DNA of 33,348 nucleotides from an uncultured Campylobacter sp. (GCF_938045345.1 NZ_CALIMS010000016.1:1-33348), one strand, 5' to 3'; counted from the first letter of the stretch, positions 1 through 8,649 are shown. Numbers and translations are program-made. Notes: generated by a model not told the origin, from the sequence alone.

Positions 1-3000
1 CCGCTCTTTAAGCTGGCTAAGCTTGCGGCACGGGTTTCGGCGAAGGATTTGGTATTAGAATTTACGCGCGCGCTAGGAGCCGAGGAAGCATCGAATCCTA
101 AATTTAGATAATTGCCGCTTTGATAAATTTTAGGGTTATAGCTTAGACTTACTCCTATATTTAGCGTTGCGTGCATATTGGCTGCGTTAGGAGTTATAAG
201 GCTGCCGCTTCCTTGCTTATTGATTAGATGAATCTCGCTGCTTGGATTAATCGGACCGCTTACTCCGCTTATATAAGCCGTGATATTGCTTACGTTGCTT
301 AGATTGGTATTGGCAGTAGGGTCGCTTAGGGTAAGTACGCTATCGCCTGCTCTAATAGAGTTAGGAAGAAAGAAGTTTAGCCTGTCAAAACCGCTAATAT
401 TTTTAGCGCTTAAGGAATTTACTGCCGCAGGAGAGCTATTGCTAGCTCCTATGTTAAGGGTGTTGCCGCCACCGCTTGCGCTTATTACGCCTACATTATG
501 ACCGCTGATGAAATTTAACGTATTGTTTGCGCCTGCTGCGTTGATATTTCTAGCGTTAAAATTCTTATCCTCCCCCACTTTGCCTATATCTATGTTATTT
601 CCGTTAAGACCGCCGGCACCAAGATACTTCTGCAGCTCATCCGCATCAAAGTCTCCATTTATGCTCTCGTTAGTCTTAATAAGCTTTTGGATATAAAGTT
701 CCTTCTCATCCTCGCTTATATGCATACCACCTATGTTTCTGCTAAAGGTATTGGCATCTTTTATGACATAGTTTTTATTTAGTTGAGTTACGTAGCCCTT
801 GTCTTTAAAGCGTGGATCATATCCGGTAAATTTACCGCCTCCGCTTTTATAGGCAAGGGTATATTTCTTATTATCGCCATCTGGATAGCTTGCATTGTTT
901 AAAGCGTTAAATTCGCTTGCGGAATTCACAAATATATCGGTACCGCTTAGATCGGTATTGCCGGAACCCGTTAAATTTAAAGCTCTTTTGGTACTTGATG
1001 AAGCATCGTTTTCAATCTCGCTAAGGGAGGCTAAGTTGAATTCCAATTTATTGAAATTTGCAAAATTCCCTGCATTTAGGCCATTGCCTGAGTTTGAAGA
1101 TAGGATATTTAAGCTATTGCCCGAATTGCTAGCGTTTGCGCTAGATACTCCGTATAACGTGCCCGCTACGCTGCCGCTTCTGAAATTTACTACGTTGTTG
1201 CTGCCGCTAGTAGCTTCCGCTGCGTAGACGTTGCCAGCAACTTGCGTGTTGCCGTTTAAATTTACAGTGTTGGAGGAAGCGGTGCCGCTAGCCTTTCCGC
1301 CGTATACGCTTCCGCCTACGTTTACCGAGTTAAGAGTTATGGCGTTGGAAATCGCGCTGTTTCCTTTGCCGCCTACCGCCATTGCTCCTACGCTGCCGTT
1401 GTTTATCGTTACGATATTGGACTTAGCTTCTCCGTTGCTAGTATTGCCGCCGTAAATGCTATTGTGGATTATCGTAGCATTCGTAGTTACGCTATTGTCG
1501 TGGACGTTGCCGCCGCCGCTACTGCTATGAGTGATGCCCGCATTTACGTACCCCACGTCTATTCCGCTTGCTTCGAAAGTTACATGGTTATTATAAATTT
1601 CTTGCGGGGTAGCGGAATTTGAATATCCTCCATCGATCTCGCCTATGTTGCTTCCACCTCTAATCTTAGCGTGGTTATCGTGGACGCTGTTGCTCCCGTC
1701 GGTAGTATCGTCTCTACCAGAGCTTATGTTTTTGCCGCCTAGATTGCCTGCATTCTCTTTTACTATTACGGTGTTTCCTTTATTGCCGAATAGATCAGTG
1801 GCGCCTGCGGCCTTGTTAGAATTTTGATTTTGCATTAGCTCGCTTTGATCAAAGTTGGGGTCTATCCAAGAACGAGTTAGAGTGCCCTTTTGCATGATTA
1901 AATTCTTGCTGTTTTCGACCTCGATCGTGGTGCCGGTGATTTGATAGTGATCTTTGTCGGTAATCGTATAAATTTGATTATCTTGCACGGTCTGCGCGGC
2001 TCTGGTGATCGTGCCACCGCCTGAATTATGGATCAGATAGTACTTTCCTTCGCCAAGATCTGATTTTATACCCTCTATCTTTGTGCCGTTTAAATTCGTA
2101 TTGCCGCCAGTGGTTAGAGTAAGTGGCGCATCGGCTTCGGTAGTAGAATATAGATCGTGAAAATTTATAGAGCCGAAATTTTTAATGTCCTTGGCTTTTT
2201 TCACGCCGCCGCCGACCCAATTTTCTATATGTAAGGTATTAGTTTTATCCGTAGGCTTATTGCTGCCGTAGATTGTACCGCTTATAGTGCCGCCTCTAAA
2301 ATTTACGTTGCTATTCTCGACGCTGCCGCTTGTAGCGTAGCCCGCAAAGACGTCTCCTGCTATCGTCGTTCTTTCTTTATTGATATAAACGACCGCATTT
2401 TTGACGCTTCCTGCACGTGCGCCATAGACATTGCCGCCTACGTGCACGCCTTTGTTGGAGTCTGATGCCCCTAGAGTAACTCTATCGCCGACCGATTCGC
2501 CTACGATGCCGCTTGCTGCCGCGACATCACCTTTTACGGTACCTTTGTAAAGATCAACTACGCTTCGCGAGCTCGAGGCGCCGCCCAAAGAGCCCGTGAC
2601 ACTGCCTAAGATTGCATCGTCGTTATTGATCTCTACGCGATTTGCGCTCATTACGCTAGCGCTATTTGCTTGACCGCCTACTACTTGGTAATTTTGCGCT
2701 TTTAGCTTTGCGCTTATGGATACGGAGTTTGCGCTAGAGTTTCCGCTTCCGCCCGCTGCGCCCCAAATTCTACCACTACCGCTTAAAGTAATAGTGCTTG
2801 TGCCGCCGTAATAAGGCGCCGTTATATTGACGCTATTAGAGTTACTTTGCCCTGTGGAGGATTGCGCGCCGAATATATCGAAGCTCCCTCTAAATGTGCC
2901 ACCTTTGATAGTTATTCTATTTGATACGGCATCGCCGCCGCCGCTTACTATACCGCCCACGATTACATTCGTAACGGAGCCGTTGCCGATAGTACCCCCG

Positions 3001-3611
3001 TCGATCGTTACGGCGTTGGAGGAGGCTTTTTTATCCGCTCCACTTCTGCCGCCGATGATATTATAATGTCTGTTTGAGCTACCGCCGAAGTTATCGGCAT
3101 TTCCCGTAATTTCGGCGCCGTATTTTACAAAAACCTGATTTCGCGTCGCTTCGCCTTCGTTGCCCGTTTTTGACGCCGCTATGCCTTGCCCGCCCACGAC
3201 CAAATTTACCTTAGAGCCGTTTTCCAAGCTCACGTAATTATCCGATACACCCTTGGCCTCAGCACCTATTGCGATACCCACGTAAGCGTTTGCGCCTCTA
3301 ATCGTAAGTCTATTGTTGGAGGCGGAGTTTAACTCGGTAAAGCCCGCGATCCCGTCGCCGCTTCCTCCGCCGTAAATCACGCTGCCAGAGTAATCCGTTC
3401 CGCCGCTTGCAACGCCCGTAATCGTCGTAATATTGCCATTTGGGCTGGTGCTACCGCTGCCGCTAGTATTGCCGCTAAATCCCGCCGAATAGAGGTTATT
3501 ATGGGTATGGATAAGCGGCGGATTAGAATCTGCATTGCAAAGCGCTTGTGCGGGTGCTAGTGCGAGCACCGCTGCGAGGCTAAGCATAGAGGAGCAGATG
3601 GATTTTTTCAT
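1..3611 (-). CDS. Autotransporter adhesin, passenger domain (3' end outside window)
   Basis: A reading frame of 1203 codons opens at 3611 and stays open to the window edge. It begins MKKSICSSMLSLAAVLALAP, a Sec signal peptide with likely cleavage near AQA. The rest is rich in Gly, Asn, Ser and Val, with many beta-rung repeats of the type SNxVxI..G.V.G.VYGG (for example around 1200-1320 and 2950-3060), as in right-handed beta-helix passengers. Near the window edge the protein reads KSFAETRAASLASLKS, which resembles the start of an autotransporter beta-barrel domain, so the barrel probably lies just outside. RBS AAAGGA is 7 nt before the ATG. Likely a secreted, surface-held adhesin or protease-like passenger; the substrate is unknown. 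Function is inferred from architecture only. Confidence 0.85.
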   Translation of the reverse strand, partial: MKKSICSSMLSLAAVLALAPAQALCNADSNPPLIHTHNNLYSAGFSGNTSGSGSTSPNGNITTITGVASGGTDYSGSVIYGGGSGDGIAGFTELNSASNNRLTIRGANAYVGIAIGAEAKGVSDNYVSLENGSKVNLVVGGQGIAASKTGNEGEATRNQVFVKYGAEITGNADNFGGSSNRHYNIIGGRSGADKKASSNAVTIDGGTIGNGSVTNVIVGGIVSGGGDAVSNRITIKGGTFRGSFDIFGAQSSTGQSNSNSVNITAPYYGGTSTITLSGSGRIWGAAGGSGNSSANSVSISAKLKAQNYQVVGGQANSASVMSANRVEINNDDAILGSVTGSLGGASSSRSVVDLYKGTVKGDVAAASGIVGESVGDRVTLGASDSNKGVHVGGNVYGARAGSVKNAVVYINKERTTIAGDVFAGYATSGSVENSNVNFRGGTISGTIYGSNKPTDKTNTLHIENWVGGGVKKAKDIKNFGSINFHDLYSTTEADAPLTLTTGGNTNLNGTKIEGIKSDLGEGKYYLIHNSGGGTITRAAQTVQDNQIYTITDKDHYQITGTTIEVENSKNLIMQKGTLTRSWIDPNFDQSELMQNQNSNKAAGATDLFGNKGNTVIVKENAGNLGGKNISSGRDDTTDGSNSVHDNHAKIRGGSNIGEIDGGYSNSATPQEIYNNHVTFEASGIDVGYVNAGITHSSSGGGNVHDNSVTTNATIIHNSIYGGNTSNGEAKSNIVTINNGSVGAMAVGGKGNSAISNAITLNSVNVGGSVYGGKASGTASSNTVNLNGNTQVAGNVYAAEATSGSNNVVNFRSGSVAGTLYGVSSANASNSGNSLNILSSNSGNGLNAGNFANFNKLEFNLASLSEIENDASSSTKRALNLTGSGNTDLSGTDIFVNSASEFNALNNASYPDGDNKKYTLAYKSGGGKFTGYDPRFKDKGYVTQLNKNYVIKDANTFSRNIGGMHISEDEKELYIQKLIKTNESINGDFDADELQKYLGAGGLNGNNIDIGKVGEDKNFNARNINAAGANNTLNFISGHNVGVISASGGGNTLNIGASNSSPAAVNSLSAKNISGFDRLNFFLPNSIRAGDSVLTLSDPTANTNLSNVSNITAYISGVSGPINPSSEIHLINKQGSGSLITPNAANMHATLNIGVSLSYNPKIYQSGNYLNLGFDASSAPSARVNSNTKSFAETRAASLASLKS

Positions 3612-3643
3612 ATATTGATCCTTTGAAATTCGTAAAGTTTGCG

Positions 3644-3672
3644 ATTATACATAAAAATAGATCAGTTTGCAA
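3644..3672 (-). promoter_or_regulatory. Sigma-70 promoter of the autotransporter gene
   Basis: On the minus strand TTGCAA (3672-3667) is separated by exactly 17 nt from a perfect TATAAT (3649-3644). This predicts a transcript start near 3637 and a leader of about 25 nt containing AAAGGA. It is the best-formed promoter in the window. Confidence 0.75.
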
Positions 3673-3689
3673 TATGAAAATCACTGATC
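3660..3689. promoter_or_regulatory. Inverted repeat around the -35 box, candidate operator
   Basis: GATCAGT (3660-3666) and ACTGATC (3683-3689) are perfect inverted 7-mers, about two helical turns apart, and the -35 hexamer of the autotransporter promoter lies between them. Such placement fits a dimeric regulator site. No regulator gene is adjacent, so the factor is unknown. Confidence 0.45.
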
Positions 3690-3700
3690 GGTTTTTGACA

Positions 3701-3709
3701 GGGGGGGGG
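3701..3709. repeat. Poly-G/C tract (nine), possible phase-variation switch
   Basis: Nine consecutive G on the plus strand, 29 bp upstream of the autotransporter -35 box. Runs of eight or more G/C are the usual slippage sites for phase variation in Campylobacter. Here the tract is upstream of the promoter, so length changes would alter spacing to any upstream element rather than a reading frame. Confidence 0.65.
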
Positions 3710-4112
3710 CTGCATTTGTAATTTTAAGTAGTAAAAATTTACTCTTTGCGCAGAATAAATTCTTGACTGCAAAATTTAACCTTTTTTAGGGGAGGTATTT
3801 TGAGTGGATTGCAAGTGGTAAAAAATCCTAGCAAGAGGATTTTTAGTAAAATTTGAAATAATAAAAATCTGAGCTAAATTTATTTTAGCAATTCCAAGCT
3901 GCGGTAGAATTTATGCAAGATAAATTTTAAACGAGCGGAATTTTATATAAATGCCGTTTCGCCCGCGAAAAAGCTTTTTTGAAAAATTTAAACGAGCAAG
4001 ATTGCGCGATAAATTTTATGTGATCCCGCTGTAAGGGTTAAAGTATAGCAAGCAGGAGATAAAATTTACGTGATAAATCTTACGTGATAAATTTTAAAAT
4101 AAGCCGCAAATC
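3710..4112. other. Intergenic, AT-rich, no gene seen
   Basis: About 400 bp between the autotransporter promoter and the end of the first binding-protein gene. It is AT-rich with many AAATTT words and no convincing open frame with an RBS. The only structure seen is a short direct repeat at 4066-4092 (TTACGTGATAAAT twice, 14-bp period) with a looser third copy near 4008-4024. Confidence 0.6.
4066..4092. repeat. 13-bp direct repeat, two copies
   Basis: TTACGTGATAAAT at 4066-4078 and again at 4080-4092. It lies just downstream of the binding-protein gene on the minus strand. No function can be assigned. Confidence 0.6.
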
Positions 4113-4916
4113 CTACAAGAAGCTGTAAATTCCATCTAGCAAGAAATATCTTTTATCCGCAGCGCCGTGATAAAATGGGTTAAAAGTCCCCTCGTATGCC
4201 TTTTCAAAAAAACCCTCTTTGCTTAGCTTTATAAGCTCTGCATTGACGAAATCCAGTAGCTCTTTATTGCCCTTCTGCACGCCAATACCCATGAAATCGG
4301 GCTTGCCTAGAGTTTTAAGCGGTACTTCTACCTCGCTATCGACTACCGGATATGCCATTGCGATGAGATTATCGGTCGCGTAGGCGTCCACGTCGCCGTC
4401 TTTTAGCATGCGGTAGCACTCTCTGGCGATCTTGCAAAATGTAAAATTTCCAAAGCCTTCTTGTTTAAAAAATGCCTCGCCCGTACCGCCGCTTTCGAGC
4501 AAAATTCTCTTCTCTTTCAGATCGGCTAAGGATTTTATTCTATCGGCTTTGCGGGTTAAAACTCCAAGATTTACCGAAAAATACGGTGTTGAAAAATCGA
4601 TCTGCTGCGCACGTTCAGGCGTAATGGTAATCGTAGCGATGACGATATCTACGCGGTTGTTTACTAAAGCTGGAATTCTATCCTCGACCTTCATCGGCAC
4701 AAGCTCGATTCTGCCGCCTTTTTCGCCGAAAAGATCATTTGCTATGGCCTGTGCCATCGTAACTTCAAAACCCTCAAAAGTTCCATCGTTTAGCTCACTA
4801 AAAGGAGGCTGTCCGTCGTAAACGCCGATGCGAACGACGCCTTTTGATCTGATCTGTTCCAGACTATCGGCGAAAGCAACGATAAATGGTAGCAACATTG
4901 CAAGAAGCAATTTCAT
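4113..4916 (-). CDS. Periplasmic amino-acid-type solute-binding protein (family 3), paralogue 1
   Basis: 267 residues with a short signal peptide (MKLLLAMLLPFIVAFA). The mature part starts LEQIRSKGVVRIGVYDGQPPF and continues with FEGFEV, then ATITITPERAQQIDFSTPYF, the lobe-1 signature of the PEB1/CjaA-like SBP_bac_3 family that binds polar amino acids for ABC uptake. Two cysteines (FCKIARECY) are conserved in all three neighbours and could form a disulfide. The last 20 or so residues (PFYHGAADKRYFLLDGIYSF) extend past the usual family end. RBS AAGGA precedes the ATG. It is third in a row of three paralogues with gaps near 100 bp. No permease or ATPase is adjacent; the ligand is unknown. Confidence 0.9.
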   Translation of the reverse strand: MKLLLAMLLPFIVAFADSLEQIRSKGVVRIGVYDGQPPFSELNDGTFEGFEVTMAQAIANDLFGEKGGRIELVPMKVEDRIPALVNNRVDIVIATITITPERAQQIDFSTPYFSVNLGVLTRKADRIKSLADLKEKRILLESGGTGEAFFKQEGFGNFTFCKIARECYRMLKDGDVDAYATDNLIAMAYPVVDSEVEVPLKTLGKPDFMGIGVQKGNKELLDFVNAELIKLSKEGFFEKAYEGTFNPFYHGAADKRYFLLDGIYSFL

Positions 4917-5016
4917 GGCAAATCCTTAAATTTAATCTCTCTTCCGCTTTCAAACCAAGCGGGAAATTTTATTTGCTAAAATTCTAAAAGCCGGACTCAA
5001 AATTTAAAGCAAGCTC

Positions 5017-5823
5017 TTAGAGCATATTATAAATTCCATCTAGCAGAAAATATTTCTTATCCGCCGTACCGCGATAAAATGGATCAAAGCTCTGCTCGTA
5101 GGCCTTTTTGAAAAAGCCCTCTTTGCTTAGCTTGATGAGCTCTGCATTGACGAAATCAAGTAGTTCCTTGTTGTCCTTCTGCACGCCGATGCCGATGAAA
5201 TCGCTAGGGCCTAGGTTTTTAAACGGCACCTCTAAAGTATCATCGATGACGGAATATGCAAGCACGATGAGATTGTCGTTTATATAGCCGTCCGCATCGC
5301 CATTTCGAATCATTTCGTAACATTCCTTAGCCGAAGCGCAATGGCCTAAATTTTTAAATCCTTTGTTTTTGAAAAATCTCTCCGCCACCGTCGCGTCGCC
5401 TTCGAATACGATCTTTTTATCATGAAGCTGCGCGATATCGGTAAGAGCGTCGGCTTTGCGCGTTAATACGCCCAAATTTACGGAGAGGTAGGGGAGGGAG
5501 AAATCGATTTTTCTTTTTCGTTCGTTGGTGATGCTAAATAGACCGATAACTAAATCAAGCTTATTTGCCTCTAAAAATGGAATTCTATCATTTACGCTTA
5601 ACGGGATGAACTCGATTTTGCCCTCTTTTTTGCCGAAAATTTCTTTAGCAATAGCGTTTGCAAGATCGATTTCAAATCCTTCAAATTTGCCGCCATTAGA
5701 CTCGCAAAGCGGTGGATGGGCGTCGCGCACTCCGATGCGAATGACGCCGTTTTGTCTGATTTGATCTAGGCTATCTGCAAAAAGCGCCGCACAAAATAGA
5801 GCCGCTATAAAAAGTAGTTTCAT
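5017..5823 (-). CDS. Periplasmic amino-acid-type solute-binding protein (family 3), paralogue 2
   Basis: 268 residues, signal peptide MKLLFIAALFCAALFA, RBS AAGGA. Same fold and tail as its neighbours. The ligand-site stretch differs: where paralogues 1 and 3 read ATITIT, this one reads GLFSIT, so two positions near the family's ligand-contacting threonines have changed. The downstream Arg and DFSLPY motif are kept. This suggests a different ligand or weaker amino-acid binding (inference). The paired cysteines (HCASAKECY) and the C-terminal tail PFYRGTADKKYFLLDGIY are conserved. Confidence 0.9.
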   Translation of the reverse strand: MKLLFIAALFCAALFADSLDQIRQNGVIRIGVRDAHPPLCESNGGKFEGFEIDLANAIAKEIFGKKEGKIEFIPLSVNDRIPFLEANKLDLVIGLFSITNERKRKIDFSLPYLSVNLGVLTRKADALTDIAQLHDKKIVFEGDATVAERFFKNKGFKNLGHCASAKECYEMIRNGDADGYINDNLIVLAYSVIDDTLEVPFKNLGPSDFIGIGVQKDNKELLDFVNAELIKLSKEGFFKKAYEQSFDPFYRGTADKKYFLLDGIYNML

Positions 5824-5917
5824 TTTATGTCCTTAAAATGGGATTTCGCATATTATCCACTTATTATAAATGATGTTTTAGTCGAAGGCGTTAGATAAAA
5901 CACTGCTAAATTCCGTC

Positions 5918-6727
5918 CTAAAATATAGCATAGAGCCCATCTAGTAAGAAATATTTTTTATCTGCAGCGCCTTGATAAAATGGCTTGAAAGTTTCATCGT
6001 AAGAACGTTCGAAAAAGCCCTGCTTGCTAAGTGTAACAAGCTCTTTATTTATCAGATCAAGCAATTCGGTATTGCCTTTGCGCACCCCGATGCCTAAGAA
6101 TTCCGGATTACCTAGATTTTGGATTGCTACTTCTAAGTTATCATCGATAATGGAATAAGCTAGCACGATGAGATTATCGTTAACGTAAGCATCGGCTTTG
6201 CCTTGCTTAAGCATATCATAGCATTCGGTAGTAATGGAGCAATGGATTAGATTGTGGATTTTATTTTTATACAAAAAATTTTCTGCCGTAGTCCCGCTAC
6301 CCTCTACTAGGACCTTTTTGTTTGAAAGATCGTCTATACTTTTGATGCCGTCGCTTTTACGTGTCAAAACTCCCAAACTCATCGAAAAATATGGATAAGA
6401 AAAGTCGATTTGCCTTTTTCTATCTTGCGTTATCGTGATGGTCGCGACTGCAAGATCTACCTTATCGTTTTGTAATGCAGAGATCCTATCGCTGGCGTTT
6501 AGAGGGACGAACTCGACCCTACCGCGCTTATCACCGAATATGCTCTTAGCTATAGCGTCTGCAAGGTTGATTTCAAAGCCTTCGAAATTACCGCTTTTTT
6601 CATCACTAAAAGGCGGCCTACCATCACGAACACCGATTTTAACGACTCCGGCAGATCTGATCTGCTCCAAACTGCCCGCAAAAACACCGCTGCAAAGCGT
6701 AAAAATAATGCAAAAAAGTAGCTTCAT
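5918..6727 (-). CDS. Periplasmic amino-acid-type solute-binding protein (family 3), paralogue 3
   Basis: 269 residues, first of the three in transcription order. Signal peptide MKLLFCIIFTLCSGVFAG, then LEQIRSAGVVKIGVRDGRPP, FEGFEINLADAIA, ATITITQDRKRQIDFSYPYF. Cysteines HCSITTECY and tail PFYQGAADKKYFLLDGLY match the other two. RBS AAAGGA is 6 nt before ATG; a weak -10 (GATAAT, 6758-6753) precedes it. The trio most likely arose by tandem duplication and may be one transcript or three, since the gaps are 94-100 bp. Role: periplasmic capture of an amino acid for an ABC importer encoded elsewhere, or sensing. Confidence 0.9.
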   Translation of the reverse strand: MKLLFCIIFTLCSGVFAGSLEQIRSAGVVKIGVRDGRPPFSDEKSGNFEGFEINLADAIAKSIFGDKRGRVEFVPLNASDRISALQNDKVDLAVATITITQDRKRQIDFSYPYFSMSLGVLTRKSDGIKSIDDLSNKKVLVEGSGTTAENFLYKNKIHNLIHCSITTECYDMLKQGKADAYVNDNLIVLAYSIIDDNLEVAIQNLGNPEFLGIGVRKGNTELLDLINKELVTLSKQGFFERSYDETFKPFYQGAADKKYFLLDGLYAIF

Positions 6728-6839
6728 AAACTATCCTTTTCTTAAATTTAATATTATCCCTTAGATATTGCGTGATTTTACCCTAAAATAGTTAAACATA
6801 ACTTCAATTACATAATACGGATTGCTAAATCGGTAGTAA

Positions 6840-7051
6840 GTGGGCAAGATTAAAATTTAAGAAACGATAGATAAATTTTATGAAGTGAAATTTAGCTGTA
6901 GCGAAATGTCGCGCAGGAAAGTATAGACTTTAATTAAAATTTATCTATCGTAATTTATGCCGTAGTTTTTGCAGCACCGGCATATAATTTTATTTAGAAT
7001 TCATCCATCATACCGCTTACTTTTCGAGCCGTAATTTTACGTCTTGCCCAC
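6840..7051. repeat. Long imperfect inverted repeat in intergenic DNA
   Basis: GTGGGCAAGA (6840-6849) is the exact reverse complement of TCTTGCCCAC (7042-7051), and the next bases continue pairing with a one-base offset (TTAAAATT against AATTTTA). It encloses the 17-bp inverted repeat at 6864-6951. The 6728-7136 gap holds no credible gene. Could be a small non-autonomous element or a relic of one. Confidence 0.5.
6864..6951. repeat. Perfect 17-bp inverted repeat
   Basis: ACGATAGATAAATTTTA (6864-6880) and its exact reverse complement TAAAATTTATCTATCGT (6935-6951), with 54 bp between. Too widely spaced for a simple terminator. Part of the larger inverted repeat 6840-7051. Confidence 0.65.
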
Positions 7052-7136
7052 GTGCCACATATTTCGCAATAAAATTTTAAAATTTGCTTGGGTTGAAATG
7101 CTGTTTTGTGTTATAGAATTTTGCGGTATTTTAAAA

Positions 7137-7640
7137 CTATTTTTCGCCAACTTCTACGATTTTGCTTAGCACGTATTGTTCTAGCTCGCGTCTAGGCACG
7201 TCATTTTTGAGCGCTTCGTTGTAGATATTTTCGACTATGCGGCTGTATTTTTCGTAGGGAAAGTAGAGAAAGTGGTTCGCCCAAGCGCGTTTGATGAGCT
7301 CGTGGGTTAGCTTTTTTCTAGCCCACGCCTTAAAGCAATCAAAGCCGATAAAAACCGCAGATGTCGCTATGATCGTAAATAAAATGGAGAAGTGAAAGTC
7401 GATCTTTTCAAACATCGCGTGCGTCAGCGTTATCAAAAGCATTACGCAGACAAATGCGAAGCAGGCGAAGATCACGTAGGATTTGCCGTAGTTAAATTTA
7501 AAATTTAGCTTCGAAGGATCAACGAGCATTCCGTCGTTAAACTCGGCATTAGCTTCGAGTAGATCGCGGAAAAGCACGGGTTTATGCGAGACATGAAACA
7601 TAATTTCTAAAAGCCTATCTTTAAAATTTGATTTATCCAT
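7137..7640 (-). CDS. Unknown small membrane protein
   Basis: 167 residues, not recognised. A charged N-terminal region of about 50 residues (FKDRLLEIMFHVSHKPVLFR) is followed by two hydrophobic segments (about 55-75 and 83-104: YVIFACFAFVCVMLLITLTH and FSILFTIIATSAVFIGF) and a charged C-terminal half with WARKKLTHELIKRAWANHFL. This is a two-pass inner-membrane protein with most of its mass probably cytoplasmic. RBS AAGGA is close to the ATG, with a TATAAT at 7670-7665. It is divergent from the aminotransferase gene and shares its 83-bp promoter region. Confidence 0.75.
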   Translation of the reverse strand: MDKSNFKDRLLEIMFHVSHKPVLFRDLLEANAEFNDGMLVDPSKLNFKFNYGKSYVIFACFAFVCVMLLITLTHAMFEKIDFHFSILFTIIATSAVFIGFDCFKAWARKKLTHELIKRAWANHFLYFPYEKYSRIVENIYNEALKNDVPRRELEQYVLSKIVEVGEK

Positions 7641-7664
7641 CGGAGTTCCTTCGATTTTTGCAAC

Positions 7665-7670
7665 ATTATA
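7665..7670 (-). promoter_or_regulatory. -10 box for the 7137-7640 gene
   Basis: Perfect TATAAT on the minus strand (7670-7665), about 25 nt before the ATG at 7640. Upstream is AT-rich, with no clear -35, as is common in Campylobacter. Confidence 0.45.
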
Positions 7671-7693
7671 TCTTAAATTAAATTGTTATAAGA

Positions 7694-7699
7694 TAAAAT
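7694..7699 (+). promoter_or_regulatory. -10 box for the aminotransferase gene
   Basis: TAAAAT at 7694-7699 after an AT-rich stretch containing CTTAAA 16 nt upstream. The RBS AAGGAGAG follows at 7713-7720. Divergent from the TATAAT at 7665-7670, so the two promoters lie back to back. Confidence 0.4.
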
Positions 7700-7723
7700 A
7701 GCGCGAAATTTCAAGGAGAGATT

Positions 7724-8602
7724 ATGTTTGAAATCAGCGGAATGAGCGGCGACGAGATAGTTTATATTAACGGCAAATTTTGCAAAGCCAAAGAGGCTGC
7801 GATAAGCCCTTTTGATCGCGGTTTCGTGCTTGGAGACGGCATCTATGAAGTAGCGCCCGTGGTAAATTCTAGAATTTGCGACAGGGCGGATTTTTGGGAG
7901 CGCTTTGAGCGCAGCGCCGCGCAGATCGAGCTGGAAATTCCATATTCTCGCGAAAAATATGAGGAAATTTTATATGAGCTCATCGCGCAGGGCGGCGTGA
8001 GCGAGGGCGCTTTCTACACTCAGATCACAAGGGGTGCGGCGATACGCGATTTTGATTACGTCTGCGGCATAGAGCCCAGTGTATTTGCTTTCGTCTATCA
8101 TACGCAAATTTTTGACAATCCGTTCGCAAAAGAGGGGATCGAGATCGTAAGCCTGCCCGAGATCCGCTGGCACAGGCGCGATATAAAATCGATCTCGCTT
8201 TTAGCCCAGTGTATCTTAAAGCACGAGGCCCACAAGGCGGGTGCTTATGAGTGCTTTTTGATCGAGGACGGGCTAGTTACCGAGTGCTCGAGCTCCAGCG
8301 CGTTTATTATCAAAGATGACGTTCTGATCACGCGACCGCTTTCAAACGACATACTGCCCGGTATCCGCCGCAAGGTGATCCTAGGCCTTGCCGAGCAGGC
8401 GGGGCTTAGCGTGCAGCAGCGGGCGTTTGGAATGAGCGAGGTTTACGAAGCCGATGAGGCCTTTATCAGTGCGGCGACGCTGATGGTGCTGCCGATCGTA
8501 AAAGCTGACGGCAGGCAGATCGGCGGCGGCACAGTCGGCAAATACGTACCGCGCCTGCGCGAGATGTATGCCGCGCAACTAAGAGCCGAAGCAGGACTGT
8601 AA
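7724..8602 (+). CDS. dat: Class IV PLP aminotransferase, probable D-alanine/D-amino-acid aminotransferase
   Basis: 292 residues, close to the 280-290 usual for the family. Fold type IV PLP enzyme. Motifs in order: FDRGFVLGDGIYE (30-42), YTQITRGAAIRDF (98-110), the lysine that forms the PLP aldimine in DIKSISLL (K155), the phosphate-loop region TECSSSSAF (186-194), and ISAATLMVLPI near 250. The arrangement WHRRDIKS and GDGIYEV matches bacterial D-alanine aminotransferase, which makes D-glutamate and D-alanine for peptidoglycan from D-amino acids and 2-oxo acids. A branched-chain or 4-amino-4-deoxychorismate enzyme is less likely. Start chosen from RBS AAGGAGAG 3 nt before the ATG; a second ATG at 7742 lacks one. 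Confidence 0.85.
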   Translation: MFEISGMSGDEIVYINGKFCKAKEAAISPFDRGFVLGDGIYEVAPVVNSRICDRADFWERFERSAAQIELEIPYSREKYEEILYELIAQGGVSEGAFYTQITRGAAIRDFDYVCGIEPSVFAFVYHTQIFDNPFAKEGIEIVSLPEIRWHRRDIKSISLLAQCILKHEAHKAGAYECFLIEDGLVTECSSSSAFIIKDDVLITRPLSNDILPGIRRKVILGLAEQAGLSVQQRAFGMSEVYEADEAFISAATLMVLPIVKADGRQIGGGTVGKYVPRLREMYAAQLRAEAGL

Positions 8603-8621
8603 TAGGGCGGTCAAATTTAAT

Positions 8622-8649
8622 TTAAAAATTGTGAGATTATTAGTAATAT
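8622..8649 (+). promoter_or_regulatory. Candidate promoter of the small-protein/vapD cluster
   Basis: TTAAAA (8622-8627), 16-nt spacer, TAATAT (8644-8649). It lies after the aminotransferase stop and before the first small-protein gene, so the accessory cluster probably has its own transcript. Confidence 0.4.

Noticed and set aside
280..3066. Several plus-strand open frames of 60-110 codons
   Set aside because: They lie opposite the autotransporter frame, are Leu/Pro/Ala-rich from its Gly/Asn/Ser codons, and have no RBS.
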